Part shown: piece by piece, positions 23,445 through 35,059 of the stretch
Layout of the letters: every line of letters starts with the position of its first letter
Position numbering within the stretch: position 1 is the stretch's first letter
Origin: Saccopteryx bilineata
Taxonomy: Eukaryota; Chordata; Mammalia; Chiroptera; Emballonuridae
Direction of reading: 5' to 3'
Assembly: GCF_036850765.1 (NCBI RefSeq)
Contig: NC_089491.1
Span: forward strand, 130,006,266 to 130,070,265
DNA length: 64,000 bases
Translations under genes and position numbers: made by a program
The notes under the pieces: generated by a model
Told to the model about the DNA's origin: nothing
What the model saw: the letters and a program-made list of their open reading frames with translations, nothing else
Databases searched by the model: none

Positions 23445-26116
23445 GGGTGGCGGCTGCCCGCGGCGGCGGTGAACTGGGAAAGCGGCGGCCTGGCTTGGCC
23501 TGGCCGGGCCTGGCCTGTTAGGGCGTGGGTGGTGCGGCTCTAGCACCATGTCCCTGCAGTACGGGGGCAGAGGAAGCGCCCCTCGCCGGCAGTTACCGCC
23601 CAGCGGATTCGTTCCCAAAGGACTTCGGGTACAGCGTGGAGGAGGAGGAGGAGGAAGAGGAAGTGGCAGCTGCGGGTGGCGGGCTTGAGGCGGGGCCGGT
23701 GGAGGCTGTGGCCCGGGGGGGTGCTGACAGTTCCAAGCCGAGGATTCTGCTCATGGACCTTAGGCGCAGCGGCAAGTCCTCCATCCAGAAAGTGGTGTTT
23801 CATAAAATGTCACCCAACGAGACCCTCTTTGTGGAAAGGCCCAACAAGATTTATAAAGATGACATTTCCAATAGCTCCTTTGTGAATTTCCAAATATGGG
23901 ATTTTCCTGGGCAAATGGACTTTTTTGACCCCACTTTTGACGAGAGATGATCTTCAGGGTAACGGGAGCGTTGATATATGTCATTGATGCGCAGGATGAC
24001 TACATGGAGGCTTTAACAAGACTTCACATTACTGTTTCTAAAGCCTACAAAGTTAACCCAGACATGAATTTTGAGGTTTTTATTCACAAAATTGATGGTC
24101 TGTCTGATGATCACAAAATAGAAACACAGAGAGACATTCATCAATGGGCCAATGATGACCTTGCAGATGCTGGGCTAGAAAAACTCCACCTTAGCTTTTA
24201 TTTGACTAGTATCTATGACCATTCAATATTTGAAGCCTTTAGTAAGGTCGTACAGAAACTCATTCCACAACTGCCAACCTTGGAAAACCTACTAATTTGA
24301 TTTTTATATCAAATTCAGGTATTGAAAAAGCTTTTCTCTTCGATGTGGTCAGCAAAATCTACATTGCAACAGACAGTTCTCCTGTGGACATGCAATCTTA
24401 TGAACTTTGCTGTGACATGATTGATGTTGTAATTGATGTGTCTTGTATATATGGGTTAAAGGAAGATGGCAGTGGAAGTGCTTATGACAAAGAGTCTATG
24501 GCAATTATCAAGCTGAATAATACAACTGTCCTTTATTTAAAGGAGGTGACTAAATTTTTGGCACTTGTCTGCATTCTTAGGGAAGAAAGTTTTGAACGAA
24601 AAGATTTGACTACAACTTCCACTGTTTCCAAAAAGCTATTCATGAGGTTTTTGGAGTGGGTGTGACTTCTCACAGGGGCTGTGGTCACAGCCCAGTGCCC
24701 CCAGCCTGAAAGCATTGGCACACAACGGCACACCGCGAAATGCCATCTAGCCTGAATTCCAGTGGTTGGGGCTCTGTGCTAGCTTTTACTCTTCACTCCT
24801 GGGTCAGATGCCACGTGCTACAGGACATGGGAGTTGCCACTTGTGGGAATCTGGTGCCTGTCGCACTAGATATGAGGGGTAGAGTTTCTCATTTGGTTGA
24901 AAACCCTTCAACCAGTGGTCTACAAGTGAAGTTACTATTTCTTCTTTTTTAAAAATGGAAAAAAAGAATTTTAGAGACCATAGAACTCAAGTGTGTGTTT
25001 CTCCTCTCCGGGGTTCTACTTTAAGTAGTTGGGATATTTTGGACCTGGAGGTAACAAACACCATTTATCCATCCTTTCCAGGGACTGTTGCCATCATTTA
25101 CCAGTCAAAAATAATAGAACTGAGTTTTTATACGCTTCACTTAGGTTTTCATTTGAGTCGTTTCTAAAAATGCTGCCTTGCTTAAGTTCTAACACTGCCT
25201 CTCAAATTTCAATTTTGGACATTGTGTATCTAAGATCTTCTAAATGCATTTGCTTGCTAACTCCAAAGACTAGTGGTCTGACTGCAGCAAAGGACATTCC
25301 TATATTTGTAACTGAAGAAATGAAAAAAATTTATGTTGCATCAGGTCAAGGGCAAAGTTCAACAGCGGAAGTATGGAGGAAAAAAATTTTAAAACAAGAA
25401 AAATTTGCACCTGTGTTTTGGATAAAAGATATCTGGGTTCTTTCTCCTGCATAAAATAAATGATCATGAGCAATGTAGCAAAGGGAATGAAAAAAATTTA
25501 TTTTTCCCACAATCTCCTCTTGTGGAAGGAATTCGTTATGTAATTGAAATATTGAACTCATTTTTCTTTAAACTTGATACCAGCAGCTACATATCTTTTA
25601 TTCTTAGTGGTCTAAATTCTTTATGTATGGCTGTTTTGTTGACCATGAATGACCCTAGGGCATGGGTGGACTGTCCCCTGGGAGTGAGAGAGAGCACATG
25701 GCGCCACACATGTGTCGTTCAACGTACTTCCTCTCCAGTATTCTGACACCAAGTGTCACTGTGGTACTTCCTTCCCTAGTATATTAATTCATAATTGTTT
25801 CTTTTTGTTGTTGGTTGATACCCTTTCTGTTGACTTAAACTTGCACATTATTTTTACTCCACAAACCCAGTAGTCATGTATTCCACTGGACCACTTGAGT
25901 ACATAAGTGCCACTGTTTAATGAAATACGTGTATGCAGGTCTGTAAATCTAACAGTGTAACTTGGAGTGCTGCTTGCAGATGACTGACTGCTGCGTATTT
26001 ACATGGACCATGGTAATATTCAAAAGAAAAATGCTTTTATATTTATAGATTATTTCATTGAATTATATAAAATGGGCATCAATAAATGTATTTACATAAA
26101 AAAAAACCCAAAACAA
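23445..26116 (+). mobile_element. Processed retrocopy of RRAGC mRNA (full length with UTRs)
   Basis: This is a complete intronless copy. It has a GC-rich 5'UTR start (gggtggcggctgcccgcggcgg), a broken coding region at 23548-24750, a long 3'UTR, AATAAA at 26081-26086 and an A-rich tail. The L1 ORF2 text stops at 'tatgaaaaact' and resumes after 'aaaaact' (23438-23444 and 26117-26123), a short target-site duplication consistent with L1-mediated insertion at a TT|AAAA-type site. It inserted into the older L1. Confidence 0.93.
23548..24750 (+). pseudogene. RRAGC: RRAGC (Rag GTPase C) processed pseudogene
   Basis: The parent gene encodes RagC, which pairs with RagA/B on lysosomes and recruits mTORC1 in response to amino acids. 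The ATG at 23548 opens MSLQYG; a surplus G near 23566 then shifts the frame. The P-loop region reads [16 protein letters not shown], where RagC has [11 protein letters not shown], so a P-loop Gly is replaced by Asp. A one-base loss near 23942 (the FDYEMI site) shifts the frame again, followed by [17 protein letters not shown]. Further shifts occur near 24298 (after PTLENLL) and near 24604 (after SFERK). The C-terminal text THNGTPRNAI and TAG (24748-24750) are still recognisable. At least four frame breaks exclude a RagC product. Residue comparisons are from memory of the human protein. Confidence 0.93.
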
Positions 26117-26123
26117 AAAAACT

Positions 26124-27583
26124 ATATGCCACCTAATTTAACAATCTAGAAGAAATGGATAAATTCCTAGAACAATACAATATTTCTAAACTGAGTCACA
26201 AAGAAGTAGATAGCATAAACAGACCCATTAGAAGGGAGGAAACAGAAACAACTAACAAAAACCTCCCAAAAAATAAAAGTCCAGGGCCAGACGGCTATAC
26301 TAGTGAATTTTATCAAGCATTCAAAGGAGATTTGGTTCCTATTCTACTCAAAGTCTTCCAAAATATCGAAGAAGAAGCAATACTTCCAAACACATTTTAT
26401 GAGGCCAACATAACCCTCATATTGAAACTTGGCAAGGACAACACAAAAAAAGAAAACTATAGACCAACATTTCTAATGAATACAGATGCTAAAATCCTAA
26501 ACAAATACTAGCAAATAAAACACAACAACACATTAAAAAAATAATTCATCATGATCAAGTGGGATTCATCTCAGAATCACAAGGATGGTTCAACGTAAGT
26601 AAAACAGTTAACGTAATACACCATGTCAACAAAACAAAGAACAAAAACCATATGATCCTATCAATAGATGCAGAAAAGGCATTAGATAAAATACATCATT
26701 TTATGTTTAAAACACTCAACAAAATGGGTATAGAAGGAAAATATCTCAACATAAAGGCCATTTATGACAAACCATCAGCTAACATCATATTAAATGGCAA
26801 AAAACTGAAAACTTTTCCTCTAAAATCAGGAACAAGAGAAGGTTGCCAACTCTCTCCACTCTGATTCAACATAGTGCTGGAAGTTCTAGCCAGAGCAATC
26901 AGACAAGAGAAAGAAAAGGCATTCATATTGGGAAAGAAGAAGTAAAGTTTCACTTTTCTTAATTTATTGTGTTTACATAGATTCTAGTGTCTCCCCGAAT
27001 GCACCCCCCACCCTCATATTCACTTTTTGCAGATGATATAATCCTGTACATCAAAAACCGCAAAGACTCCACAAAATGACTATTAGAAACAACAAATAAA
27101 TACAGAAAGGTCGCAGGATACAAAATTAATATACAGAAGTCTATTGCCTTTTTATATGCCAACAATGAAACTTCAGAAAATGATCTTTTAAAAAAATCCT
27201 TTTTACAGTTGCAACAAAAATACATCTAGGAATAAACATAACAAAGAATGTAAAGGACCTATATAATGAAAACTACAAAGCATTGTTAAGGGAAATCGAA
27301 AAAAGATACAATGAAATGGAAAAATATTTCTTGTTCTTGGATAGGAAGAATAAATATACTTAAAATGACCATATTACCCAAACAATATACAAATTTAATG
27401 CAATTTCCATCAAAATTCAATGTCATTTTTTTAAAGAAATGGAACAAAAAATCATCAGGTTTCTATGGAACTCTAAAAACCCCAAAGAACCAAAGTAATC
27501 CTAATGAAAAAGAACAAAGCTGGGGGCATTACAATACCTGACTTCAAATTATATTATAGAATCACAATAATCAAAACAGCATG
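26124..27583 (+). pseudogene. Decayed L1 ORF2, RT part after the retrocopy
   Basis: It resumes the ORF2 frame ([30 protein letters not shown]) with several stops and shifts (26511, 26864 and later). The RT catalytic region is split by the 63-bp insert at 26958-27020, and text resumes with the 'cactttttgcagatgatata' catalytic-box region. It ends at 27583 at 'caaaacagcatg'. Confidence 0.88.
26958..27020 (-). mobile_element. 63-bp L1 3'-end splinter with 7-bp duplication
   Basis: Inside the L1 RT region, 63 bp of foreign sequence matches the reversed 3' end of another L1 subfamily (the same phrase as at about 17196-17250: 'tttattgtgttta.atagattctagtgt..ccccgaatgca'). It is flanked by 'cactttt' at 26951-26957 and 27021-27027. 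In the intact L1 the site reads straight through. Confidence 0.85.
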
Positions 27584-27772
27584 AGGCCCTGGCCGGTTGG
27601 CTCAGTGGTAGAGCATCGGCCTGGCCTGTAAGGGGTCCCGGGTTCGATTCCCGGCCAGGGCACACAGGAGAAGCACCCATCTGCTTCTCTACCCCTCCCC
27701 CTCTCCTTCCTCTCTGTCTCTCTCTTCCCCTCCAGCAGCCAATTGTAATCAGTACTGAAATATAAAAAAAAA
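27584..27772 (+). repeat. Short (about 190-bp) Rhin-1-like SINE with A tail
   Basis: It has an excellent head (ggccctggccggttggctcagtgg...gggttcgattcccggccagggc) and the usual pyrimidine section to 'cttcccctccagcagcc'. It then diverges to 'aattgtaatcagtactgaaatat' and an A11 tail. It lacks the ~200-bp 3' body of the long form. Confidence 0.85.
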
Positions 27773-28590
27773 AATCAGAAAACATAATATAAAATATTAT
27801 AGTACTAAATCCTATGAAAAAATAATTACTAATAAATCAGATTATCAAATTATTCAACTACTGAATCTTGAATTAAAAAAAGTTAGAAAGATTTTCCTGT
27901 CCCATTCTGCACACACAAACGAGAGGAATACTCTTGACTTCTCTTTCTGCTTCATTCACTTTAATCAATCAATAATTCCACTTTATGCAACTATGTCCAT
28001 TTTATTTTATTTTTCTGGTCAACATCTTAATTCAGATCACCAGAATCTCTACCGTGTAAAAATTAATAAAAGGGAAACTTCACTAAAATGGAGAAGTAAG
28101 GCCAAAGGGGAAAGCTCTCTCACTCTATATCAATCACAGGAGAAACTGTCAATTACACCACAAGAGAGAAGTCAGCCCTCAACAGGAAAGAAACAACAAT
28201 TATAAGACCCAATGGGAAAAATATACATTGCATATTCCACAAAAAATCAAGTACCCCAGCCAATTCAGCCAATGAGAAGCCATCATCTCCCTGCACTCTC
28301 ATTTTTCTCTCCCAATTTCCTCCTTTTACTCCATAAAATTACCTTCCTCTCCTTTTTTTTTCTTCCTCTCCTTTTTGTGTTGAACTTACCCATGGCTTTT
28401 GCTAGAGCTTGCTTTTCCTGAATTGCAATTCTTTGCTGTCCTGAGCAAACCCACTTTTTGCTGCTAAAATGACTGGTTTTTATTTTTAAGGTCAATACAT
28501 GCTAAACTGTAGCCCTCCTGACAAACTTGTACCCATTCTTCCTAGTCCAATCTCTTTTTTCAGTCAAAAAAGAAAAGAATCAGAATGATA
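27773..28590. other. Non-coding, no recognised element
   Basis: This is AT-rich sequence with a pyrimidine-rich part near 28340-28375. Only short chance ORFs are present and I see no exon signals that I can support. Confidence 0.5.
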
Positions 28591-29110
28591 TTCCTAGTTA
28601 CAGATCTGCATGACATTGTTCTGTGTAAAATCCTTCAGAAGCTTCCCATCGCCACCAGAAAAAAACCTTTCAATTCAATCTTAGCATCTGTCTCCAAAGC
28701 ATGGCTCCTCATCCCCATCCCTTACCCTGTGTTGCAGTTGTACTGAACTATTCGCAGTATCTGGTGCAAGCCATGCCTTCTTTCCCATTTAAAACTTTGT
28801 TTAAGCTCTTTCCTCAGTCTCAAAAGCCTGGCTATTTCTTCTTCATCTTCTGGTACCAGCAATGATATATTTCTCCCAGGAAGTTTTTTCCAAACTTGGA
28901 AAGACGAGGTTAACCTCCAAAGCATCTTGCTCTTACTTCTACTTGAGATCTTATGACATTACACTATTGTTTCCCTTTTATTCTTCCTATTCTTGTCTTC
29001 CTGGAAGCCACAAACTTCTTAAAGGCAGGAGAGATGCCTTGACCTTGCCACTTGTAAAATGCCTGGTATATAACACACACATTTTAGACATTGTTCTAAT
29101 TAAGCACTAT
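28590..29110 (+). repeat. L2 3' region relic
   Basis: It contains 'aaatccttcagaagcttcccatcgcc' and 'ctggaagccacaaacttcttaaaggcaggag...tgcctggtatata', the typical L2 layout, diverged. Confidence 0.65.
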
Positions 29111-29290
29111 TTACTAATGAGGAATAGAATTAATTTTAAAAATTTCCTGACAGTTATCCAGTATTCACATGAAAAAATCTCAGGGACAAACAACTTATTC
29201 TTTTCATGAACCCTCTAAATGCCAGAAAGCTTCCTGAAGGTAGCCTATTACAACTGCACCGTTCTCCAAAATGACTAATGCTTGCCTGAA

Positions 29291-29292
<2 letters not shown>

Positions 29293-29325
<33 letters not shown>
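29293..29325. repeat. (GAT)11 microsatellite
   Basis: Eleven perfect GAT units. Confidence 0.97.
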
Positions 29326-29399
29326 ATAAGTGACATTATCAAAGTAGGCACTATGCTGGATTCTTCACATGAACATGCTCAGTCCACCCTCATAACAAT

Positions 29400-29550
29400 T
29401 CTTTGAATAAGATACTATTAATACCTCTTTAGTTCAGATGAAAAGAAGGAGGTTTAGAGAAGCAACTTGGTGAAAGTTATACAGCAGGCAAGTGGTGGAA
29501 TCAGAATTAAAACTCGGCCCACTGAGTCCAGCCTTGAACATTACTCCGCT
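29400..29550 (-). repeat. MIR relic, antisense
   Basis: It reads 'agatgaaaagaaggaggtttagagaagcaacttggtgaaagttatacagcaggcaagtgg', the reversed MIR core. Confidence 0.7.
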
Positions 29551-29999
29551 TCCACCTCAATACCAACTGTCAAGCAGTCAACCAGTCTTTAACTCTTTTA
29601 TTCTAAAAATACTTGTAGTTAAAAAAAATAATAATACATAAATTTACAAATAACAACTTAGTTAACTTTGTTTTAAACTTTTCCAAGTTCATCTGTCCAG
29701 GGAACTCTTTTAAGAGTCAATGCCTATTCACATCCTCAAGAATTGCCGATCTACAAAATGCACTTTGGGAAGTAATGGTATAAACATGGTTATTCTCCTA
29801 ATTTGTTGTTAAATAGTATTTGCTTTTGGAGCAGCCACATTGCAATACTAGCATGTCCTGGGCCAGTAGCCAACTACACCCCCAAAGATGTCCACCCGAC
29901 CTGAATCCTAATCAAATGCTACTGAATTAGAATCTCTGATGTGAGACCTGGGTATTGAAATTTTCAGCCATCATCTTATGCTATTCGTAGGCACATCTA

Positions 30000-30190
30000 A
30001 GTTTCAGTACCAGTATTGTCTTTATATGCCAAGTTGCAGTTTCAATCCCAGGTCAGGACACACACAAGAATCTACCAGTGAATGCATAAATAGATGGAAC
30101 AATAAATCAAGGTCTGCCTGTCTGTCTCTCTCCATTTCCCTTCCTGTCTCTATCTCTCTCAAATCAATAAATTTTAAAATAAAAAAAAAG
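30000..30190 (+). repeat. VES-like tRNA-derived SINE, 5'-degenerate
   Basis: It contains 'ttcaatcccaggtcaggacacacac', 'accagtgaatgcataaatagatggaacaataaatcaa', a CT-rich tract, 'tcaaatcaataaatttt' and an A tail. It resembles the bat VES layout. Confidence 0.65.
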
Positions 30191-30449
30191 ACCACTGTTT
30201 TTGAACAAACTGAAATAATAGTGTTCAGCTCTGCTCTGGACTGAGCATTTTACATTCCATTGGGAAATCTCATTTATAAACCCAGAGGTTCTTTCAGTTT
30301 CAATCATTCTTACTCAAGTTTGTTCTCCTACCTTTTGGTCCTTCTAGTACTCCCTATTACATGGCAAGGTATTCTCTGTCAATCCTCCATGTTTGCACAC
30401 TAATCGATTGACCTTCCCCTTGATTGTGGGAAAAGACGTAATTAATTTT

Positions 30450-30710
30450 TTGGAAGTTAACTAAAATGTCATCTCCTCCAGATAAGGGAGTAAGTTCCTC
30501 CCTAGTCTGTCTTGCTACATTACACCAATATCTCTATTATAGTGTTTAGTGCATTCTGTTATAACTATGGATGTACATTTTTTGTATTCCAACAGAATGC
30601 AAGCATCTTGATGTTAAATGCCAAATTTTAACCCTTCTTGCCTTCTCAATACTACTATAGTCTTGGCCAATAGTTGAAGCTCAGTAACTATTAGTTGAAG
30701 GATTCAAAAG
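30450..30710 (+). repeat. L2 3' end relic
   Basis: The layout 'aaatgtcatctcctccagataagggag...tagtgtttagtgcattctgttataa...aatagttgaagctcagtaactattagttgaa' matches the L2 3' end. Confidence 0.65.
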
Positions 30711-30711
30711 C

Positions 30712-31052
30712 CACCTGACTGGTGGTGGCACAATGGATAGAGCATCGTCCTGGGACACTGAGGTCCCAGGTTTGAAATGCCAAGGTCCCTGGCTTGAGCA
30801 CAAGGTGGGCAACTTGAGGGCAACATCACCAGCTGAGTGCGGGGTAATGGCTTTGATCACAAAGTTTGCTGGCTTGAGACCAAGGTTGCTGGCTTGAGCT
30901 AAGGGTCACTGGCTCAGCTTGAGCCCTTCACTAAAGACACATATGAGAAGTAATCAATGAACAACTACAGTGACACATCTATGAGTTGATGCTTCTCATC
31001 TCTCTCCTACTCTCTTCCTATCTGTCTGTCTGCCTCTCTCTCTCAAAAAAAA
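30712..31052 (+). repeat. Second-family tRNA-derived SINE
   Basis: The head is 'cacctgactggtggtggcacaatggatagagcatcg'. It has repeated 'ggcttgag' phrases, 'agaagtaatcaatgaacaac', 'ctgtctgtctgcctctc' and an A11 tail. Confidence 0.88.
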
Positions 31053-31057
31053 AAATT

Positions 31058-31444
31058 AAAAATGCTAAGCAAAATAAGCCAGGCAGAGAAAGAAAAATAT
31101 CATATGACTTCACTCATATGAGGAATCCAATGAACAATGTGAAGTGAAGAATGGAAGCAAGGCAGAGAAGGGGTCAAAGAGTCCAGAGGGAAAGTGGGCA
31201 GAGGGAAAGGGGATGAGAGAAGGAGATTAAAGAAAGGAAAGACATTAGTGAAAGTATATAAACATAACACAGAGATAGAGGGCAGGATAGTAAATCATGA
31301 AGGGAAGGGGGAAGGAGGTAGGAGAGGGGGCCAAGGGGGCATCAAGGAGAACAAGAGGAGGAGGAAGGGAGATATATGGAGATATATTTGGGGGTACACT
31401 TATAACTATGTAAACACAACAAATTAAAATCAATTAAAAAAGAA
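31058..31444 (+). repeat. L1 3' end, 5'-truncated
   Basis: It begins 'aagcaaaataagccaggcagagaaagaaaaatatcatatgac' (L1 ORF2 end), continues through a purine-rich 3'UTR and ends 'actatgtaaacacaacaaattaaaatcaattaaaaaag'. It is the same subfamily as the antisense tail at 17160-17680. Confidence 0.85.
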
Positions 31445-31450
31445 ACAAAA

Positions 31451-31842
31451 AGGCCTTGGCCGGTTGGCTCAGTGGTAGAGCGTCGGCCTGGCGTGCAGAG
31501 GTCCTGGTTCGATTCCCGGCCAGGGCACACAGGAGAGGCGCCCATCTGCCTCTCCACCCCTCCCCCTGTCCTTCCTGTCTCTCTCTTCCCCTCCCACAGC
31601 AGGGCTCCATTGGAGCAAAGATGGTCTGGGCGCTGGGGATGGCTCCTTGGCCTCTGCCCCAGGCGCTAGAGTGGCTCTGGTCGCAACAGAGTGACGCCCC
31701 AGAGGGGCAGAGCATCGCCCCCTGGTGGGCAGAGCGTCGCCCCCTGGTGGGCGTGCCAGGTGGATCCCGGTAGGGTGCATGCAGGAGTCTGACTGTCTCT
31801 CCCCGTTTCCAGCTTCAGAAAAGTACAGAAAAAAAAAAAAAA
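31451..31842 (+). mobile_element. Long Rhin-1-like SINE, young
   Basis: It has a near-complete head and body ('ggccttggccggttggctcagtggtagagcgtcggcc' through 'tccccgtttccagcttcagaaaagtacag'). It carries a duplicated 'gcagagcgtcgccccctggtgggc' phrase in the 3' body and an A13 tail. The flanks share 'aaagaaacaaaaa' before (31438-31450) and after the tail. Confidence 0.92.
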
Positions 31843-31852
31843 GAAAAGAAAC

Positions 31853-33166
31853 AAAAAATATATAAATAAAATGAAAGCATTTAAAAGCTTCTATCTTTGA
31901 TACTATTTATTTTCCAGCTTGTTTAGCTAGAAAATAAATACAGAAATGCTTGTTGACAACAAGTATCAACCAATCAATGCAAGCCATGGTGGAAAAACAG
32001 TTTGTTGATAAACCTAGCACTGAAGCACAAAGTCAAGTATTCTGACAATGACACTCACTTACTCTAGAAAACAAACATTACCAAGAAGCCACCTAAGACA
32101 GGAAATCAGAGGTGAATTAAATCAATGATTCATACATCAATAGAAAAATATATGTATTTTAAAAACAATCTAAATTTAAAAAAAACTAAAGAGATGAGAG
32201 CATGCACAATTAAAAATTGAGAAACTGACTCACAGGAAAAAATGAAACAATTAAATAACCCTATTTTTACACTAAGATTAATCAATTTTGAATGTCATTG
32301 AAGCCTTTTGGTGCAGTAAAATGTTTGATTTCATTAATTTGCTTGAATTCTGTATTTCTAACATTGTATTCTAAATACCAAAGCACAGTCAACACCATTA
32401 AGAACCTATGAATTAAACATAAGCTCACAAATGTTTATCTATCATGATGCAAATATAATAATTGTTCAATTTGATGCACCCAGTAATCATTTTATATGAC
32501 TGAAGGAAGTTCATTCAGGCCTGATAGGTAATAAATTTCCAATAGCTTTAAAAAAAGGGCTACCTGCTACTTTAGATTCTGTTTGCACATAAAAGTGCCA
32601 GCTAAGGCTCTACTCTGTCCATTTCCTACTCAATTTAAATAAAAGACAAGTTTCATTAAGAATATTTTAATAATTTCCATAATACCTTCTCAAGAGAAAA
32701 ACAGGACAATTTAAATAATAAACAAACGGTAATAACTATAATTGTTCTACTTCCCTAAATATCAATTTTATTCATTTTGTCAAAATTAATATGTCAAAAC
32801 AGTGAGGATGCTTATTTTGGCTTATTACTTTGCTATTGTTTTCACTTTAACTATTCTACAATATTCACTTTTAGCAAAGAGCATTTTATCCTAAATCAAT
32901 AACCAAAAAAATACTAAAATAAGCAACCTCTATCTGAATTTCTGTTGTACAATTTGCAAACACAGATACAAATTTTATATAAGTTCTGAACAATGTCTGT
33001 CACTTTCATCACACCCAATCTAACAAATTACTCAACAAATAACTTTATATTATTCCAAATAGATTTTGTGTAAAAAATTTGTAATCATGTATAAATTCCC
33101 TTAATTTTATTTTTAAAATCTTTTTGCATTTTATCATTTAGTGAACAACTTAAAATTATGGGCAAA
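31853..33166. other. AT-rich non-coding, no recognised element
   Basis: I see no ORF of note, no exon signals and no repeat in this stretch. The last 15 bases are the target-site duplication of the next SINE. Confidence 0.55.
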
Positions 33167-33560
33167 GCCCTGGCCGGTTGGCTCAGCGGTAGAGAGTCGG
33201 CCTAGCGTGCAGTGGACACGGGTTCGATTCCCGGCCAGGGCACACAGGAGAAGTGTCCATTTGCTTCTCCACCCCTCCGCCGTGCTTTCCTCTCTGTCTC
33301 TCTCTTCCCCTCCTACAGCCAAGGCTCCACTGGAGCAAAGATGGCCCGAGCGCTGGGGATGGTTCTGTGGCCTCTACCTCAGGCGCTAGAGTGGCTCTGG
33401 TCGTAACATGGTGATGCCCAGGAGGGGCACAGCATCGCCCCCTGTTGGGCAGAGCATCTCCCCTGGTGGGCGTGCCGGGTGGATCCCGGTCGGGCGCATG
33501 CGGGAGTCTGTCTGACTGTCTCTCCCTGTTTCCAGCTTCAGAAAAATGAAAAGAAAAAAA
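33167..33560 (+). mobile_element. Long Rhin-1-like SINE with perfect 15-bp duplication
   Basis: It has a complete head (gccctggccggttggctcagcgg), B box (ggttcgattcccggccagggc), body and 3' end (tgtctctccctgtttccagcttcagaaaaa). It is flanked by identical 'aaaattatgggcaaa' at 33152-33166 and 33561-33575. This is one of the youngest copies here. Confidence 0.97.
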
Positions 33561-34345
33561 AAAATTATGGGCAAAGTAGCAATAAGAGAATATCTGTGGC
33601 TAATTTGTGGCATAATATTATCTATGGCACTTTCTCCGTAGAGACAACTCAAAAGAAAGCACCTTCCATATAAGACTAAATCAGAGTAAATCAGAGAACA
33701 CCTGCCAAGAATGACGATCTCCAACTTTGCTCCAATTTTTAAAGAGTCAACAATGTTGTCAGATACAGAAAGAATGGCAAAGCTCTAAGATTTGACAGCA
33801 AACCCATCAGGGTCTTTAAAGAGAAAAATGAAGACACTACTGGATTGTCAGCATAGGATTTTTCTTAATACGTGGAATACAGAGGAAATGTCAGATTACA
33901 CAGATGTCCTTATCATTATCAACTTTCAGAAGATCAGTAATTGACTATAGCCATTATAAAGTATTTTTCTCTGATATAACCAGCAACACTTTGGCCCAAT
34001 TTGTTCTGTTTGATTCCTACAAAATGCATTCTCTCAAACACCCCTAAAATTATAATGTTTTATATTGCATCACAATACAGTAAACACAAACTATGGTTAA
34101 CCATCCGTTAAACAAAAGTTCAAGGAAAAGTTTTTCTGCCCTGCATTCACTGATCTCACAACAATATCCAATCTCATTTGCAGATAGATCTTAACAACAG
34201 TTCCAAACAACTTTCACTCCTCTAATTCACCAGTTATCCCTGTGTGAACCCACTGTTAATTGCATGTGAGAAGAAAATCCTCTATAAAATACATTAACCA
34301 TCACCAGTAAGTTGAAACAAGGCTGCACTAAAAAATTACAAAGAG

Positions 34346-34612
34346 CCTGACCAGCGCTGGCACAATGGATGGAGCATCAACCTGGGACACTGAGGTCCAG
34401 GGTTGGAAACCCTGAGGTGGCTAACTTGATTGCAGGCTCACCGGTTTGAGTGCAAGGGGTCACCTGCTCAACTGGAGCTCCCGCCTCCCCAATCAAGGCA
34501 CATATAAGATGCAATCTGAGCAACTAGGAGGTGATGATCCACATCTCTCTCCCTTCCTATTTCTCTGTCTGTCTGTTTGCCTCTCTTTCTCTCTCACAAA
34601 AAAATAAATAAA
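34346..34612 (+). repeat. Second-family tRNA-derived SINE
   Basis: The head is 'gcctgaccagcgctggcacaatggatggagcatc'. It has 'caatcaaggcacatataaga', a (CTGT) tract and an A-rich tail. Confidence 0.85.
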
Positions 34613-35059
34613 ATGAAATTCTAAAGACAATAAATCAATCAATATTTGAAAAACATATTGCAAAAACACACACACACACATATATATATACACACACACA
34701 AAGTGATAAAGGGGAATATATATGTTGTTTATTAACTATCTAAATCTTTTCTGAAGCCTATTATACATGGCTTAGTTTGGGAGCTAAGGCTTCTGTAGAT
34801 TTTCTGATGAAGGTTGTGAGCCAAAGGAAAGAAATAGTAAGTGCATATAGCTGGGTTAGTTTTGAGGCTGTAAAACTGAGCAGAACTGTAAGATGTAGAA
34901 CTGGCAGAGCAGGCAGCAATGGAAAGCTGCATCTGAAAGGGAATAAAAGTGAATACCTGAAACAGTGACAATTCCATGCTGACACTGAACAATAGGATAT
35001 TGAAGAAGGCAGATTATTCCTTGCTCACTGCTTCCCAAGGGCTACAATTTTGGCATCTA

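Larger units (their letters stand above)
18763..27583 (+). mobile_element. Second LINE-1, decayed and interrupted by nested insertions
   Basis: The 5' end near 18763 ('aggagtaacgtcagagaaatagc') is a diverged version of the intact copy's start, followed by shared text ('caaaggtatgactgggtgaaaa'). ORF1 text starts at 20910 and ORF2 text at 22217. The element is interrupted by an antisense SINE (20191-20572), an RRAGC retrocopy (23445-26116) and a 63-bp L1 splinter (26958-27020). It stops inside ORF2 at 27583, where another SINE abuts it, so its 3' end is missing. Its 5'UTR middle part (about 19080-19800) differs from the intact copy, so it belongs to another subfamily. Confidence 0.9.

Noticed and set aside
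23525..24665. A functional RRAGC-like gene
   Set aside because: At least four frame breaks, no introns, and an insertion duplication inside an L1 show it is a processed pseudogene.
29154..29351. Serine-rich minus-strand frame
   Set aside because: It is produced by the (GAT)11 microsatellite.
33167..33245. tRNA-like sequence with A and B boxes
   Set aside because: It is the tRNA-derived head of a SINE flanked by a target duplication, not a tRNA gene. The same holds for all other heads.
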